Below the pieces are notes generated by a model. That model saw nothing but the letters and a program-made list of their open reading frames with translations. It ran no database searches and was not told the origin of the DNA. Position numbers and translations under genes: made by a program. From Paratinospora sagittata (lineage: Eukaryota > Streptophyta > Magnoliopsida > Ranunculales > Menispermaceae), in contig CM069605.1 of NCBI GenBank assembly GCA_035771175.1, positions 20,786,288-20,850,287 on the forward strand: DNA of 64,000 nucleotides, in the 5' to 3' direction. Position 1 is the stretch's first letter. Every line of letters starts with the position of its first letter. Below, piece by piece: positions 62,468 to 64,000 of the stretch.

Positions 62468-64000
62468 TTAATTTTGACTTTCTTGCCTACTACCGTTTCT
62501 TCGAGATCTACTGTTATGTACAGAATGACTACTAACAGAAGGTTGAGAGTGTGCACGCTCTGCGTTGGAGTTTGGCAAACGAGTTAATATATTATTGTGG
62601 CTTTCTTTGAGTGCAGCAATATTGGATGCCATTTCATCCAACCGTTCAAGTAGGTTAGTTGGTTGTCCCATTGGTGGTTGATGGGTCGTTTGTCTTGTAG
62701 GTGAAGGGTAGGCCATAGGCATTGGAGGAAAGTATTGGTTGTATGGGTGATTCATAGGTGGAACGTAGTTGTATTGATTGCGCGGGGATCCCCTAACCGG
62801 AACCCCTTGGATAATTTGGTTTGTTTGAGATGAAAAAGTTTGAAACAATGGGCTCATTGGGATGTTTGGCCCTCCAAGATTTGGTGACGCCCAGTACTGT
62901 TGTTGTTGGTTTACAGCAACTTGTGGAACTGGCTGATACTGTACCGCAGGAGTTGGAAATCGTTGGTACGAAGTGTTGCCTTAAGTTGGCACGTCCCAAG
63001 TTGGTGGATTTGCTTGTGTACCTTGTCTATCATGACTTTGTATAGGTGGATTGAGTGTGGCATATAATTCTTCGTCAGTAAGTGGTCGATCGGTTGGATT
63101 ACCGGCTGGGTCTGATGTAGGATGTGGATTGGAATCATTATTTGGGCCTTCTCTGACAGGCATCTTGCGTCGACATTTGGGAAGGCAACGCCCGTGCTTG
63201 TCTCTCATTCTTTCGGCAGTTCTTATTGTAGTGCCGAATACCTCTTCGTCAGTTACCCCTCCACTTGTGTCATATGTCTTGAAGATAGAGGATGTTGTAA
63301 CTGGTTCAGTGATCAGCTTTGACGTTCCATCGAAAGTGTCAACGTTTGCCTCGTGAAGTAGCCTCATAATCAAGACTCCGTAGCCGAGGAATTCCTTCTT
63401 TAAAGGGTTTTGAATTACCCGTAACATTTGTTGGATGATGATGTGTGGTAGGGAGACCTTTATTTTCTTCTCTATGCAATACAACACAAGGAGTTGGGCC
63501 CTTGACATAGTGCCCCTAGTGCCCCTTTCTGGCAAGATGTTGCCGTATACAATCTTTCCGAGGCCGACAAGAGATGGCTTAAGATGATTGTTTGGGAGGT
63601 TGGTGTATGTTGATGGAGTGTATGGCTCTTTGGCGAGGAAATTGAATAATTGTGCATTAGATTCTGCGATCTCTGCAACTGTCTGGGGGTCATGTGGATC
63701 AATAATCTTTTCCTCAATTGGAATCTCCAAAAGGCGAGCAATAATTTCGATATTGACAGGAATTTTTGTTCCCATGATTGTTGTCTCCAAATTAGGGTTG
63801 ATCTCATCTCCGTGAAGTCCTACGTAATTCATGGCTTCATAGAAGGATCTGACCAAGTTGTATGAGACTTGACCCTCGACTTTGGTTATATTTAACCAAT
63901 CCAGTGTTGCGAGTTTGTCATGAAGGATTGGACGGAGGCGGAGATCGTTATTGTCGATGCTCCTCATGGTCACAACCTCTCTTTTGGACAATTCGGTTAG
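62468..64000 (-). pseudogene. Element 2 ORF1, one premature stop, N-terminus beyond the window
   Basis: Homologue of the Element 1 ORF1. From the right edge the frame runs open to TAA at 62981-62983, where Element 1 has CAA (Gln374). It then continues in the same frame to the natural end at 62468, with no frameshift. A 9-bp in-frame duplication (AGGGGCACT) near 63520 adds Arg-Gly-Thr before the SRAQLLVLYCIEKK stretch. The helical domain, the Pro/Gln-rich middle and the Ser/Arg-rich tail are all conserved. Apart from one stop, it is better preserved than gag or pol in the same copy. Confidence 0.85.

Larger units (their letters stand above)
55612..64000 (-). mobile_element. Element 2: chromovirus LTR retrotransposon, same family, 5' end outside window
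   Basis: A reverse-strand copy of the Element 1 family. Its 3' LTR is complete and meets the satellite at 55611/55612. The 5 bases before it, TAAAA, are the candidate target duplication, but the other flank is not visible. Read on the minus strand, ORF1 (cut by the edge), the spacer, gag, protease, RT-RNase H-integrase, chromodomain and polypurine tract are all present. It keeps the 1,344 bp missing from Element 1 but has a 236-bp RT deletion, several frameshifts and multiple premature stops. Confidence 0.95.

Overview
The window reads as nuclear, heterochromatic DNA from a flowering plant, probably a dicot. The evidence is an AT-rich kilobase-scale satellite, Ty3/gypsy chromovirus retrotransposons primed by initiator tRNA-Met, and a plant-type accessory retroelement ORF. 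I cannot name the species. I see no host gene, tRNA or rRNA gene, CRISPR array or operon.

Layout. (1) 1-8463 and 18078-55611 form one tandem satellite array with a monomer of about 1.19 kb. I count about 39 units, all in the same orientation, and the array continues past the left edge. Most units are simple tandem copies. Between 32611 and 46870 units recur as trimers of about 3.565 kb. From 46871 to 55611 they recur as dimers of about 2.35 kb that are almost identical, which points to recent homogenisation. (2) 8464-18077 is a complete 9.6-kb LTR retrotransposon on the + strand (Element 1), inserted into satellite unit 8 with a 5-bp AATTG target duplication. (3) 55612-64000 is a second copy of the same family on the - strand (Element 2), inserted into the last satellite unit. 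Its 5' end lies beyond the right edge.

The retroelement order is 5' LTR, tRNA-Met primer site, AT-rich leader, an extra sense-strand ORF (ORF1, 544 aa), a 750-bp spacer with a three-copy motif, gag with one zinc knuckle, protease, reverse transcriptase, RNase H, integrase, a C-terminal chromodomain-like tail, polypurine tract and 3' LTR. Gag to the chromodomain is standard chromovirus content. ORF1 and about 3.2 kb between primer site and gag are not. ORF1 resembles the plant 'putative transposon protein' family. Candidate splice sites suggest that ORF1 and gag could come from differently spliced RNAs.

Both copies are defective in different places. Element 1 lost 1,344 bp (RT palm, RNase H, integrase N-terminus) between two GCCGTT hexamers and has a protease active-site change. 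Element 2 keeps RNase H and the integrase zinc domain but lost 236 bp of RT and carries several frameshifts and nonsense changes. The LTR U3 carries a minisatellite of about 20 bp, 8 to 12 copies, made of near-palindromic AACGTT-centred units directly upstream of a TATA box.
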